Of a DNA stretch of 17,397 bases, positions 8,027 to 16,182 are shown in pieces; positions within the stretch are counted from its first letter, which is position 1; every line of letters starts with the position of its first letter. The notes under the pieces are model-generated. The model was not told where the DNA came from, made no database searches, and saw only the letters and a list, made by a program, of their open reading frames with translations. Made by a program: the position numbers and the translations under genes. This DNA is from Hyphomicrobiales bacterium (GTDB lineage Bacteria > Pseudomonadota > Alphaproteobacteria > Rhizobiales > Beijerinckiaceae): positions 1 to 17,397 of the forward strand of contig JADJVD010000016.1 in NCBI GenBank assembly GCA_016716745.1, written 5' to 3'.

Positions 8027-9313
8027 ATGAACAATCTGTCCTACGCCTTCTACGAAATGGCGCATCTGGCGCTTGCGCCGTATCGCGCGGTTTCGGACGC
8101 GGCGCTGCTCGCCTTCCGCAATCCGATCAACCCATGGACACACACGCCGGTCGGCAAGAACATCGCGGCCGGGCGCCGAGCTGTTCGAGCGCATGACCCG
8201 CCGCTACGGCAAGCCCGTGTTCGGGCTCGGCGCCACCGTCGTCGACGGCGAGGAGGTCGAGATCGTCGAGCGCGTGGTGTGGGAGCGGCCGTTCTGCAAG
8301 CTCATCCACTTCGAGCGCGCGTTCCAGCGCCATCACGCGCCGCAGCCCAAGCTCGTCATCGTCGCGCCGATGTCGGGCCATTACGCGACGCTGCTGCGCG
8401 GCACGGTGGAGACCTTCCTGCCGACGCACGAGGTCTACATCACCGACTGGACGGACGCGCGGCTCGTGCCGGTGTCGGTCGGCACGTTCGATCTCGACGA
8501 CTACATCGACTATCTGATGATGATCTACGAGGAGCTCGGCAAGGGCGTGCATACGCTCGCCGTCTGCCAGCCCTCCGTCCCGGTGATCGCCGCCGTGGCG
8601 CGCATGGAGGCGGAGAACAATCCGTATGCGCCGGCCTCGATGACGCTGATGGGCGGGCCGATCGACACGCGCAGGAGCCCGACCGAAGTCAACAAGGTCG
8701 CCGAGAAGCGCGGGCCAGACTGGTTCCGCCGCCACTGCATCCATACCGTGCCGTTCCCCTATCCGGGCATGATGCGCAAGGTGTATCCGGGCTTTCTGCA
8801 ACTGTCCGGCTTCATGGCGATGAATCTCGATCGCCACGTCTCGGCCCATCTCGACATGTTCAACCACCTCGTCGAGGGCGACGGCGACTCGGCCGAGAAG
8901 CACCGCGACTTCTACGACGAGTACATGGCGGTGATGGATCTGACCGCCGAGTTCTATCTGCAGACAGTGGCGATCGTGTTCCAGAAGCACTCGCTGCCGA
9001 AGGGCGAGATGACGCATCGCGGCGCGCCGGTCGATCTGGCGGCGATCCGCCGCTGCGGCCTGATGACGGTGGAAGGCGAGAAGGACGACATCTCCGGCGT
9101 CGGCCAGACCTACGCGGCGCAGGAATTGTGCGTGAACATTCCGGCCGAGATGAAAGTCCATCATCTGCAAAAGGACGTCGGCCATTACGGCGTCTTCAAC
9201 GGCAAGCGCTTCGCGCCGAGATCGCGCCGCGCATCCGCGACTTCATCGCGCGGATCGACGCGATGAGCGCGCCGGCGCCGCGCGCGCGCAAGCCGGCGCT
9301 GAAGTCGGTGTGA
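8027..9313 (+). CDS. phaZ: Intracellular polyhydroxyalkanoate (PHB) depolymerase, two compensating frameshifts
   Basis: PhaZ hydrolyses native intracellular PHA granules to release 3-hydroxyacids. The family (intracellular PHB depolymerase, Ralstonia PhaZa1 type) uses a cysteine nucleophile, seen here in LAVCQPSVPVIAAV (Cys about residue 180, codon 8565). The acid is probably in MTVEGEKDDISGVG and the histidine in DVGHYGVFNGKRF, both standard positions. The N-terminus MNNLSYAFYEMAHLALAPYR is also typical. The intended length is 428 aa. One extra G near 8170 shifts the frame and one lost base near 9210 (should read KRFRAEIAPRIRDFI) restores it. The start at 8027 has AGGAG 9 nt upstream. A phasin or PHA synthase gene is not in the window. 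Confidence 0.93.
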   Translation: MNNLSYAFYEMAHLALAPYRAVSDAALLAFRNPINPWTHTPVGKNIAAGRRAVRAHDPPLRQARVRARRHRRRRRGGRDRRARGVGAAVLQAHPLRARVPAPSRAAAQARHRRADVGPLRDAAARHGGDLPADARGLHHRLDGRAARAGVGRHVRSRRLHRLSDDDLRGARQGRAYARRLPALRPGDRRRGAHGGGEQSVCAGLDDADGRADRHAQEPDRSQQGRREARARLVPPPLHPYRAVPLSGHDAQGVSGLSATVRLHGDESRSPRLGPSRHVQPPRRGRRRLGREAPRLLRRVHGGDGSDRRVLSADSGDRVPEALAAEGRDDASRRAGRSGGDPPLRPDDGGRREGRHLRRRPDLRGAGIVREHSGRDESPSSAKGRRPLRRLQRQALRAEIAPRIRDFIARIDAMSAPAPRARKPALKSV

Positions 9314-9328
9314 CGCATCGCACGTCGC

Positions 9329-9356
9329 AGGGCTGGCGCCCGACGGGCGCCGCCCT
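9329..9356 (+). terminator. Terminator-like hairpin after phaZ
   Basis: AGGGC-T-GGCGCCC, loop GAC, GGGCGCC-GCCCT gives 12 base pairs with a single bulged T, starting 15 nt after the phaZ stop. It lacks a following U-run (next bases GTAAATTG), so it may act as a weak terminator or as 3'-end protection. Confidence 0.5.
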
Positions 9357-9371
9357 GTAAATTGCGATTCG

Positions 9372-10199
9372 ATGCTGCGCCTCTTCCGCCGCGACGCTCC
9401 GCGCGTCGCCGACACCAGATATTTCGACATCGCCCTCGACGAGGGCGTCGCGCGCGTCGCGGTCAAGCGCTCCGCGACCGCGCGCCGCTTCACGTTGCGC
9501 GTGCGCGCGGCGACGCGCGACGTCGTGCTGACCATACCCAAGCGCGGCTCGCTGGCGGCGGCGCGCGACTTCGTGGAGCGCCATGCAGCCTGGATCGGCG
9601 CGCGACTGAAGCGCCTGCCGCAGCCGGTGCCGTTCGCGCCGGGCGAGACGATTCCGGTGCGCGGCGAGGATCACCTGATCGTGCATCGCCCGCTCCTGCG
9701 CGGCACGGTGTGGACGGTGACGCGCGAGGACGGGACGCGGCTTCTGTGCGTCGCCGGCGGCGGCGAACACGTCTCGCGCCGCGTGGCGGATTTTCTGCGG
9801 CGCGAGGCGCGGCGCGATCTGGAGGCGGCGGTCGCCCGTCACACGACGACACTGGGCCTCAAGGCGCGCAGCGTGTCGCTCCGCGACACGACGAGCCGAT
9901 GGGGCTCGTGCTCGGCCACGGGCGCGCTGAATTTCTCGTGGCGGCTGATCTTCGCGCCCTCGCTCGTGCTCGATTATCTGGCCGCGCACGAAGTCGCCCA
10001 TCTCGCCCATCTCGATCATTCCCCGCGCTTCTGGGCGGTGACGCGGCGCCTCGCGCCGGAGACGGATCGCGCCGAAGCGTGGCTCGCCGCGCATGGGGCG
10101 AGCCTGCATCGCTACGGGCCGGGCGCGCGCGCGCTCGCGGCGGCGCCGCGCGTCGACGACGAGCCCGCGCCGGTCGACAAGGCGCGCCGAGTCGCCTAA
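9372..10199 (+). CDS. YgjP-like (DUF45 / UPF0758-style) zinc metallopeptidase
   Basis: This is an intact 275-aa protein of the DUF45/YgjP metallopeptidase family. The zinc site is HEVAHLAHLDHSPRFW, with His206, Glu207, His210 and the third ligand His216. Upstream is the family block SLRDTTSRWGSCSATGALNF with LIFAPSLVLDYLAAHE. The N-terminal half holds the usual beta-rich region with KRSATARRFTLRVRA and VVLTIPKRGS. The in-frame ATG at 9372 begins MLRLFRRDAP. No indel is evident, unlike its neighbours. The natural substrate of these proteins is not established. It lies 58 bp after phaZ behind a hairpin. Confidence 0.85.
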   Translation: MLRLFRRDAPRVADTRYFDIALDEGVARVAVKRSATARRFTLRVRAATRDVVLTIPKRGSLAAARDFVERHAAWIGARLKRLPQPVPFAPGETIPVRGEDHLIVHRPLLRGTVWTVTREDGTRLLCVAGGGEHVSRRVADFLRREARRDLEAAVARHTTTLGLKARSVSLRDTTSRWGSCSATGALNFSWRLIFAPSLVLDYLAAHEVAHLAHLDHSPRFWAVTRRLAPETDRAEAWLAAHGASLHRYGPGARALAAAPRVDDEPAPVDKARRVA

Positions 10200-10202
10200 A
10201 CG

Positions 10203-10232
10203 AAGGGCGCGCGCCGCCGTTGCGGCGCCCTT
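10203..10232 (+). terminator. Perfect 8-bp inverted repeat after the DUF45 gene
   Basis: AAGGGCGC (10203-10210) is perfectly complementary to GCGCCCTT (10225-10232) across a 14-nt GC-rich loop, four bases after the DUF45 stop and 12 bases before the TTG start of the next gene. It could be a weak terminator or a leader structure near that start. No U-run follows. Confidence 0.35.
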
Positions 10233-10244
10233 GCGGGCCCTCGA

Positions 10245-11455
10245 TTGTCCATTCGCTTTGAACCCGGCTCGCTCGCGGCCACGCTGATCCTCGGGACGAT
10301 GACGGCGATGGTGCCGCTCGCCACCGACATCTACCTGCCCTCGATGCCGGAGATGCAGCGCGCCCTCGGCACGACGACCGCGAACACGCAGCTCACGCTG
10401 TCGATCTTTCTGGCCGCCTACGCCTTCGGGCAGATTTTCTACGGCCCGATTTCCGACCGCATCGGCCGCCGGCCGGCGATCATGTTCGGCTTCGCGCTGT
10501 TCGCCGTCGGCTCCGTGCTGTGCACGCTCGCGCCGACGATCGAGGTGCTGCTCGCCGCGCGCGTGTTGCAGGCGCTCGGCGGCGCGGGCCCGGTGATCCT
10601 GGCGCGCGCCATCGTGCGCGATCTCTATTCGGGCGCGCAGGCCGGCCGGGAACTGTCGCGCATGGCCGCGATCATGGGCTTCACGCCGGCGGTCGCGCCG
10701 GTGTTCGGGGCTGCGTTGCAGCAGGCGTTCGGATGGCGCTCGAATTTCGCGGCGGTGGCGATCGTCGCCGTCGCCTTCGGCTCTTTCGTGGCGAGCGTGC
10801 TGCCCGAAACGTTGCGCGAGCGCCGGCCGGAGCTGGTCTCGCCCGCGGCGATCTTCCGCTCCTTCGGCGTGCTGCTCGCCAATGCGCCGTTCCGCGTCTA
10901 TGCGGCGATCAACGCGCTGGCCTTCAGCGGCCTGTTCGCTTTCATCTCGGTCGGCTCGTTCATCCTGCAGGGGATTTACGGCCTCAGCGAATTCGGCTTC
11001 GCCATCGCCTTCGGGGCGGGCTGCGTCGCCTTCGTGGCCGGCTCGTTCGTCTCCTCGCGCGTCGTGCATCGCTACGGCCTGGCGCGGTCCATCGCCATCG
11101 GCGCGACGCTGCTTGCCGTCGGCGGGCTGAGCCAGCTTGTCGGCGTGTGGAGCGCGCCGGCGCAGCCGCTGGCGCTGATCGTTCCGATGATGGTCTACAT
11201 GTGCGGCATCGGCTTCACGCTGCCGGCCAGCACCGCCTCGGCGCTGACGCCGTTCCCCGACCGGGCGGGCGCGGCCTCGTCCTTCATCGGCTTTCGCGCA
11301 GACGCTGGCGGGGCGCCATCGTCGGCGCGATTCTCGGACATGCGCTCGGCGCCTCGCCGATGCCGCTGCCGATCGCCACCAGCGCGATGGGGATCTGCGC
11401 GCTGGCGCTCGTCGTTGCGACGCGCGGCCTGCGCGCCGGCGCCATGCCGCATTGA
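10245..11455 (+). CDS. Bcr/CflA-type MFS multidrug efflux transporter, two frameshifts near the C-terminus
   Basis: This is a 12-TM drug/proton antiporter of the Bcr/CflA family in the inner membrane. The diagnostic first helix region has TAMVPLATDIYLPSMPEM, followed by motif A GPISDRIGRRPA (about residues 67-78) and ARVLQALGGAGPVILARAIV. The remaining helices are readable to IGFTLPASTASALTPFPDRAGA. Near 11292 an extra T and near 11310 an extra G displace the frame. The corrected tail continues QTLAGAIVGAILGHALGA to MPH at the TGA ending 11455, giving about 402 aa. The start is a TTG at 10245 (MSIRFEPGSLAATL); the next in-frame ATG (10299) would cut into the first membrane helix. The drug substrate is unknown. 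Confidence 0.87.
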
Positions 11456-11493
11456 TCGGCGCGGCGCGCGGCGTTGCGGCCCGGCGCGCCTGC

Positions 11494-12226
11494 TCAGGCG
11501 ATGTCTTCGACGGCCTTTGATCAACAGCGCGAGATCCTCCTCGCGCGACAGGCGATGGTCGCCGTCCTTGACATAGGTGATCGTCGCCGGGTCGGCGGCC
11601 AGATGTTCGTAAACCGTCTGCGCGTGGCGCCACGGCACGTCGGCGTCCTGCATGCCTTGCAGGATGCGCACGGGCGCGTGGGCGCGCAGCGACTTGCCGA
11701 GCAAGAGGTGCTCGCGCCCCTCCTCGATCAGCGCGCGGGTGACGACATAGGGCTCGTCGGAATAATCCGACGGGCGCAGCCAGCGGCCGGCGCGCATCAA
11801 TTCGGCGCGCGCGTCCTCGGGCATCCCGGCCCACATCAGCGCCTGCGTGAAATCGACCGCCGGGGCGATCAGGACAAGGCCGGCGAGGCGCGCGGCGTCG
11901 CCGCGGCCGGCGAGCGCGCGGGCGAGGAGCAGCGCGATCCATCCGCCCATCGAGGAGCCGACGAGAACGAGCCGGCCGGTCGGGGCGAGCGCATCTCCGC
12001 CGGATTCGCCGTGGCCGGAATAGTCGAAGCGCAGGAAGGCCCTGCCCGCGCCCGCCGCCCATGCGTCGAGCCGGCTCGCCTTGGTCGAGCGCATGTCCGA
12101 CTTGAAGCCGCCGAGCCACACGACGATCGGCCGCGCCGGATCGCCGGCGCGCGCCAGAGCGGCGAGCCGCACGCCGCCGCTCTCGATGCGAACGAGGGGC
12201 GGATCGGCAAATTGCGGTCGAGTCAC
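11494..12226 (-). CDS. Alpha/beta hydrolase (serine hydrolase), apparently shortened, one frameshift at the end
   Basis: This is a small alpha/beta-fold serine hydrolase related to the ABHD10-like carboxylesterases common in alphaproteobacteria. It shows IVVWLGGFKSDM (oxyanion region), FLRFDYSGHGESGG, the nucleophile elbow VGSSMGGW (Ser92), LQGMQDADVPW (likely acid) and KDGDHRLSRE (catalytic His). The GTG start at 12226 has AAGGA about 10 nt upstream. An extra A near 11519 displaces the last residues; the corrected tail is LLIKAVEDIA ending at 11494, giving about 243 aa. Between GHGESGG and LVLVGSSMGG only nine residues remain, whereas relatives as I recall them have roughly 20 more, including a GT(I/L)xxW helix. 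The substrate is unknown. It converges with the MFS gene. Confidence 0.82.
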
Positions 12227-12347
12227 GGGGCGGACTATCCTTGCGGGGTGATTCGAGACGCGCCTGGCGCGCCGGGGCGGGCCCGGCGGAGGGCGGCGCA
12301 TGAAACGCCGGCGTCGCCCCCGACGCAAGCAAGATGACACACGCACC

Positions 12348-13547
12348 ATGACGCAATCAGCACCGATTTCCTCGACGCCGGCGCAGGCCCGCTCGCCGGC
12401 AAGACGATCCTGCAGATCGTCACCGATCTCGATCACGCCGACGCGGCGACGCTCGACGTCGCGGGCGGCGCCGGCGGGCCGGCGCGCGCCCGCTGGTGGC
12501 GGGCGAAGGCGGGGCCCAGGTAGAGCGATCTGCAGGCGCGCGGCGGGGTGTGGCTTCCCTTTCCCGCGTCCAGCCGCAACCCGCTCGCGATGGCGGCCAA
12601 CACGCCGAAGCTCGCGCGCCTCATCCGCGAGGAGCGCGTCGACATCGTGCACGCCCGCACGCGCGCGGCGGGCTGGGTCGCCTATGCGGCGACGCGGCTG
12701 ACGAGGACGCCGTTCGTGACGACCTATCTCGGCGCCTATTCCGGGCGCTCCTCGGTCAAGGTCTCCTACAATTCGGTGATGGCGCGCGGCGACGTGGTGA
12801 TCGCCAACTCCGATTACACGGCGAGCCTGATCGCGCGGCTGCATCCCTTCGCGCAGGATCGCGTGCGCGTCATCCATCGCGGCGCGGACTTCCCGCACCT
12901 TCACCGCCGGCGCGGTGGCGCCCGACGCGTGCTGGCGCTGCGCGCGGCGTGGGGGCGTGGAGCCGGACGACCGCGTCGTGCTGCTGCCCGGCCGGCTTGG
13001 CGGGGCGAAGGGGCACCTCGTGCTGATCGAGGCCGCCAAGCGCCTCGTCGAGCGCGGCGTCGCCGACGCGCGATTCATTCTGGCCGGCGAGTCGGGCGCG
13101 CGCGGAGGGGCGCGCGAAATCGACGACGCCATCGCGCGCAAGAAGCTCGAGGGCGTGGCGCGGCGCGTCGGCGCCTGCGAGGACATGCCGGCGGCCTATC
13201 GCCTCGGCCGTCGTCGTCGCCCCCTCGACCGAGCCGGACTCCCTCGGCCGGATCGCCGTGGAGGCGCAGGCGATGGGCACGCCCGTGATCGTCTCCGACG
13301 TCGGCGCCCTGCCCGAGACCGTGCTCGCGGCCCCGCGCGCCGCGCCGAACGAGCGCACGGGCTGGACCGTCGCCTCGGGCGACGCCGAGGCGCTGGCCGA
13401 CGCGATCGGCGAGGCGCTGGCGCTCGGCGCCTCGGCGCGCGACGCGATGGCGATTCGCGCCCGCGTGCATGTGCTGCAGCGCTTTCGCAGGAGCAGATGA
13501 TCGCCGAGACGCTCGACGCCTATGTCGCGCTGTTGCAGCGGCGCTGA
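12348..13547 (+). CDS. Glycosyltransferase family 4 protein, several frameshifts
   Basis: This is a GT-B fold glycosyltransferase (GT4 type), probably transferring a sugar from a nucleotide donor during surface polysaccharide or LPS assembly. The acceptor domain shows GKTILQIVTDLDHA (frame-corrected), VWLPFPASSRNPLAM and ERVDIVHARTRAAGWVAYAA. The linker has DVVIANSDYTASLIARL and DRVRVIHRGADF. The donor domain has DRVVLLPGRLGGAKGH, ARFILAGESG and APSTEPDSLGRIAVEAQAMG, where the usual E-x7-E motif reads D-x7-E, then GTPVIVSDVGALPE. The ATG at 12348 is chosen because an ATG at 12334 meets a stop after five codons. About four or five indels cancel out to give about 399 aa. It ends 3 bp from the converging hydrolase. 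Confidence 0.83.
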
Positions 13548-13550
13548 GGC

Positions 13551-14405
13551 TCAGGCCAGAAGCCGCGGCCAGAGCCAGTAGTCGAGCCGGCGCCAGAGCT
13601 GGCTCGCGGGATCGACGAGCGGCTCCAGAACCGTGAAATGATTGGTCGCGTCGACGGTCAGCCGCTCGGGCGTGAGCCCGTGCCAGCGCGAGGCGAGCGC
13701 GTCGCTCTGGCGGTGGAACGCCTCTGGCTCAAGCTCGCCGACGGCGAGGGCGAGCGGGGCGGCCAGGCGCGGCTCGCGCGCCAGCAGCGACAGGTCGCGG
13801 GCCGATTCGGGCGTCAGGCGGATGTCCGCGTTGATGCTGGTGGCGATCAAGGGGGCGGGATCGAACACGCCGGAAATGGACAGGACGCCGGCCAGAGGCG
13901 GGGGCGAGGCCCAGTCGGCGGTCAGGAGGTCGGCGGCCAGATAGCCGCCGGCGGAATGGCCGGCGACAGCGATGCGCCGTTCGGCCGGCGTCAGCGCCTC
14001 GACGAGGCGGGAGAGGCCGCGCCGGCAGCCCTGCGCGATCTGCGCCACCGAGACGGCCGGACACAGCGGATACTCCATCAGCGCCACCGTCACCCCGGCC
14101 TCGACCCAGGGCGGGGCGAGCCAGGAGAACTGCTCCTTGGCGAGGGCGCGCCAGTAACCGCCGTGGATGAACAGCAGCGTTCCGCGCGGGCGCGCCGGGC
14201 GGAAAACGTCGATCGTCTCGCGCGCGCCGCGCCCGTAGCGCAGGGTCTGCGGCGGCGAGAGGGCGCGGGCGATGCTGGCGCGGGCGTCCCAGTCGGCGAT
14301 GAGGGCGGCCGCCTCGGGCGTCGCGACGCGCGGATTGTAGTGGAACTCGAGATCGTCGAAATCGGCGAGCCCGCCCGGGTCGGGAGCGGAAATGGCCTCG
14401 GACAT
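13551..14405 (-). CDS. Alpha/beta hydrolase with HGGYW motif (arylformamidase-like esterase)
   Basis: This is an intact 284-aa cytosolic serine hydrolase. The oxyanion-hole motif HGGYW (residues 81-85), the nucleophile elbow GHSAGG (Ser151) and the likely catalytic His256 in DATNHFTVLEP are all present; an acidic residue in AVGELEPEAF probably completes the triad. The HGGYW motif is shared with kynurenine formamidase-like esterases, but no tryptophan-degradation genes are nearby, so the substrate is open. The ATG at 14405 is preferred because GGAGG lies 7 nt upstream. The frame stays open upstream but has no comparable ribosome-binding site. It is transcribed away from rpsT and converges with the glycosyltransferase. 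Confidence 0.85.
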   Translation of the reverse strand: MSEAISAPDPGGLADFDDLEFHYNPRVATPEAAALIADWDARASIARALSPPQTLRYGRGARETIDVFRPARPRGTLLFIHGGYWRALAKEQFSWLAPPWVEAGVTVALMEYPLCPAVSVAQIAQGCRRGLSRLVEALTPAERRIAVAGHSAGGYLAADLLTADWASPPPLAGVLSISGVFDPAPLIATSINADIRLTPESARDLSLLAREPRLAAPLALAVGELEPEAFHRQSDALASRWHGLTPERLTVDATNHFTVLEPLVDPASQLWRRLDYWLWPRLLA

Positions 14406-14481
14406 GGCTCGCCTCCAGGCGCGCGCCGGCGAAAAAATGATGCGCGATGCGGAGAATCGCGGCCCGCGGCGCGCTCCCACG

Positions 14482-14510
14482 TTGACGCAAGGCGCAGGCC
14501 GCGTCTATAA
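14482..14510 (+). promoter_or_regulatory. Strong sigma70-type promoter of rpsT
   Basis: TTGACG (14482-14487), 17 bp, CTATAA (14505-14510) is close to the housekeeping consensus. Transcription should start near 14517, leaving a leader of about 86 nt before the rpsT ATG. The leader contains a GCCTG-TCG-CAGGC hairpin (14527-14539). Confidence 0.7.
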
Positions 14511-14602
14511 GCGCGCCACCGTCCGGGCCTGTCGCAGGCGCCGGCTCAGTTCTGTTGTTTTCGCGCGCCTGTGGCCCGCGTCTCCGTTAGGATCGAACCG
14601 AA

Positions 14603-14884
14603 ATGGCGAATACCGCTTCCGCGAAAAAGGCTGTCCGCAAGATCGCGCGTCGCACCGCGGTCAACAAGAACCGTCGCAGCCGGATGCGCACGTTCGTGAA
14701 GAAGGTCGAGGAGGCGCTGGCCTCCGGCAATGGCGAGGCGGCCGCCGCCGCGCTGACCGCCGCCGAGCCGGTGATGATGCGCGCCGCCCAGAAGGGCATC
14801 CTGCACAAGAACACCGCCTCGCGGAAAGTCTCGCGCCTCGCCTCGCGCGTGCGCACGCTGCTCGGCCAGAAGAAGTCGGCCTGA
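14603..14884 (+). CDS. rpsT: 30S ribosomal protein S20
   Basis: This is an intact 93-aa S20 protein, which binds 16S rRNA in the body of the small subunit. It starts MANTASAKKAVRKIARR, continues with NKNRRSRMRTFVKKVEEAL and ends GILHKNTASRKVSRLASRV before QKKSA, all matching the family. AGGA about 9 nt upstream supports the ATG. It is monocistronic: its own promoter lies upstream and a strong terminator follows 55 bp downstream. In many related genomes rpsT lies near dnaA; dnaA is not seen here. Confidence 0.98.
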   Translation: MANTASAKKAVRKIARRTAVNKNRRSRMRTFVKKVEEALASGNGEAAAAALTAAEPVMMRAAQKGILHKNTASRKVSRLASRVRTLLGQKKSA

Positions 14885-14939
14885 GACCTCGCCGGCGCGC
14901 CCCGCAGGGTCGCGCAGTCGGACTCGGCGCCAGAATTGA

Positions 14940-14967
14940 AAAAGCCCGGCCTCGCGGCCGGGCTTTT
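14940..14967. terminator. Bidirectional intrinsic terminator between rpsT and the enoyl-CoA hydratase
   Basis: AAAAGCCCGGCC, loop TCGC, GGCCGGGCTTTT is a perfect 12-bp stem. Terminal T-rich arms on both strands (TTTTCGTTT on the plus strand, TTTTTCAATT on the minus strand) let it serve both converging genes, 55 bp after rpsT and 20 bp after the hydratase stop. Confidence 0.92.
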
Positions 14968-14987
14968 CGTTTGGGCGGCCCGCGCCC

Positions 14988-15761
14988 TCAGCGGTTCTTG
15001 AACTGCGCCGGGCGCTTTTCGACGAAGGCGGTCATGCCCTCGGTCTGGTCGTCGAGCGCGAACATGGAGTGGAACACGCGCCGCTCGAAGCGCACGCCCT
15101 CGGCGAGCGTCGTCTCGTAGGCGCGGTTCACCGACTCCTTCGTCATCATGACGACGGGCAGCGACATGCCGGCGATGGCGGCGGCGACCTTCAGCGCCTC
15201 GGCGACGAGGTCGGCCGCCGGGATCACGCGCGAGACGAGGCCGGCGCGCTCGGCCTCGGCGGAGTCCATCATGCGGCCGGTCAGGCACATCTCCATCGCC
15301 TTCGACTTGCCGACGAAACGGGTGAGGCGCTGCGTGCCGCCCGCCCCCGGCATGACGCCGAGCTTGATCTCGGGCTGGCCGAACTTCGCCGTGTCCGCCG
15401 CCAGAATGAAATCGCACATCATGGCGAGCTCGCAGCCGCCGCCGAGCGCGAAGCCGGCGACCGCCGCGACGATGGGTTTGCGGGCGCGCGAGACGCGATC
15501 CCACGCCGTGATGAAATCGTCGAGATAGGCGCCGACATAGGTCTTGGACTGCATCTCCTTGATGTCGGCGCCGGCGGCGAAAGCCTTCTCCGAGCCGGTA
15601 ATGACGATGCAACCGATGTTGTCGTCGCGCTCCCAGGCGTCGAGCTGCTGGTTCAGCTCGGCGATCAGCGCCGAATTGAGCGCATTCAGCGCCTGCGGGC
15701 GATTGAGGCGGACAAGGCCGACCTTGCCATGCGTCTCGACGAGGATGTTCTGATAGGTCAT
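14988..15761 (-). CDS. Enoyl-CoA hydratase (crotonase)
   Basis: This is an intact 257-aa crotonase-fold enzyme that hydrates trans-2-enoyl-CoA to 3-hydroxyacyl-CoA in fatty acid beta-oxidation. The CoA and oxyanion segments KAFAAGADIKEM (about 59-70) and FALGGGCELAMMCDF are present. Both catalytic glutamates are kept, Glu111 in GGCEL and Glu131 in FGQPEIKLG, with the 20-residue spacing of mammalian ECHS1. GAGGTQRLTR and the C-terminal EGMTAFVEKRPAQFKNR are also typical. The ATG at 15761 has GGGAGG 5 nt upstream. It shares the terminator with rpsT. In principle it could supply 3-hydroxyacyl-CoA to PHA metabolism, but nothing here shows that. Confidence 0.95.
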   Translation of the reverse strand: MTYQNILVETHGKVGLVRLNRPQALNALNSALIAELNQQLDAWERDDNIGCIVITGSEKAFAAGADIKEMQSKTYVGAYLDDFITAWDRVSRARKPIVAAVAGFALGGGCELAMMCDFILAADTAKFGQPEIKLGVMPGAGGTQRLTRFVGKSKAMEMCLTGRMMDSAEAERAGLVSRVIPAADLVAEALKVAAAIAGMSLPVVMMTKESVNRAYETTLAEGVRFERRVFHSMFALDDQTEGMTAFVEKRPAQFKNR

Positions 15762-15796
15762 GCGCGCCTCCCTTGAGCCCGTTCGATTGCGAACGG

Positions 15797-16096
15797 CTAG
15801 CCGAGACGAGGCGAAATGAAAAGGGGCGCGACTCTCGCGCTCTTGACCCGCATCGGCGCGGCGCAGGATAACCCGCGCGGCCGTCCGCCCGGACGGCGCC
15901 AGCCGCGCGGCGAGGATCGCATCGATCGTCGCGCCGGACGCCAGCATGTCGAGCACGCGTCAGACACCCGCACGCGCGTATCGCGATCGCAGGCCGCCCC
16001 CGCGCAGACGTCGGGACGGGAAACGATCTGGTTGATCTGGGCGCGCGCGTCGGGCGCGGACGGCGGCCCACTCCCCACGCGCCACCGCCACGCCAC
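15797..16096 (-). pseudogene. DUF433-like protein, frameshifted
   Basis: Between the hydratase and glyS the minus strand reads QINQIVSRPDVCAGAAC-RDTRVRVSD in one frame and VLDMLASGATIDAILA in the next. Together these match the start and middle of the DUF433 domain, which usually reads like DP-ICGGRPCIRGTR-V followed by a leucine-rich LASG segment. A remnant like the family's C-terminal helix (RAALSYAAD-like, here GLSCAADAGQE/RVAPL over several frames) follows to the stop at 15797. At least two indels would be needed for a full domain of about 80-90 aa. DUF433 proteins are often antitoxin-like partners of DUF5615 toxins, but no partner gene is visible. The start is uncertain (GTG at 16096 is only the frame limit). 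Indels may be real or sequencing errors. Confidence 0.5.
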
Positions 16097-16182
16097 ACCA
16101 GTCGCAGCGCGGGCGCGCTTGACCCTGCGCGCGGCTCGCCCAACGCGGCGTCCCTTTTCCGCGCCCCCGCGCGACGACCTCC

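Noticed and set aside
9243..12356. A 1037-codon open frame on the minus strand across the DUF45, MFS and hydrolase genes
   Set aside because: Its translation is Arg/Ala/His-rich low-complexity sequence with no recognisable domain, and it lies antisense to the intact DUF45 gene and the MFS gene. It is a by-product of very high GC3.
11195..13186. A 663-codon minus-strand frame spanning the hydrolase, the intergenic region and the glycosyltransferase
   Set aside because: Only the part at 11519-12226 is a conserved protein. The rest is antisense to the GT4 gene and has no family resemblance; the GTG at 12226 with its AAGGA explains the real start.
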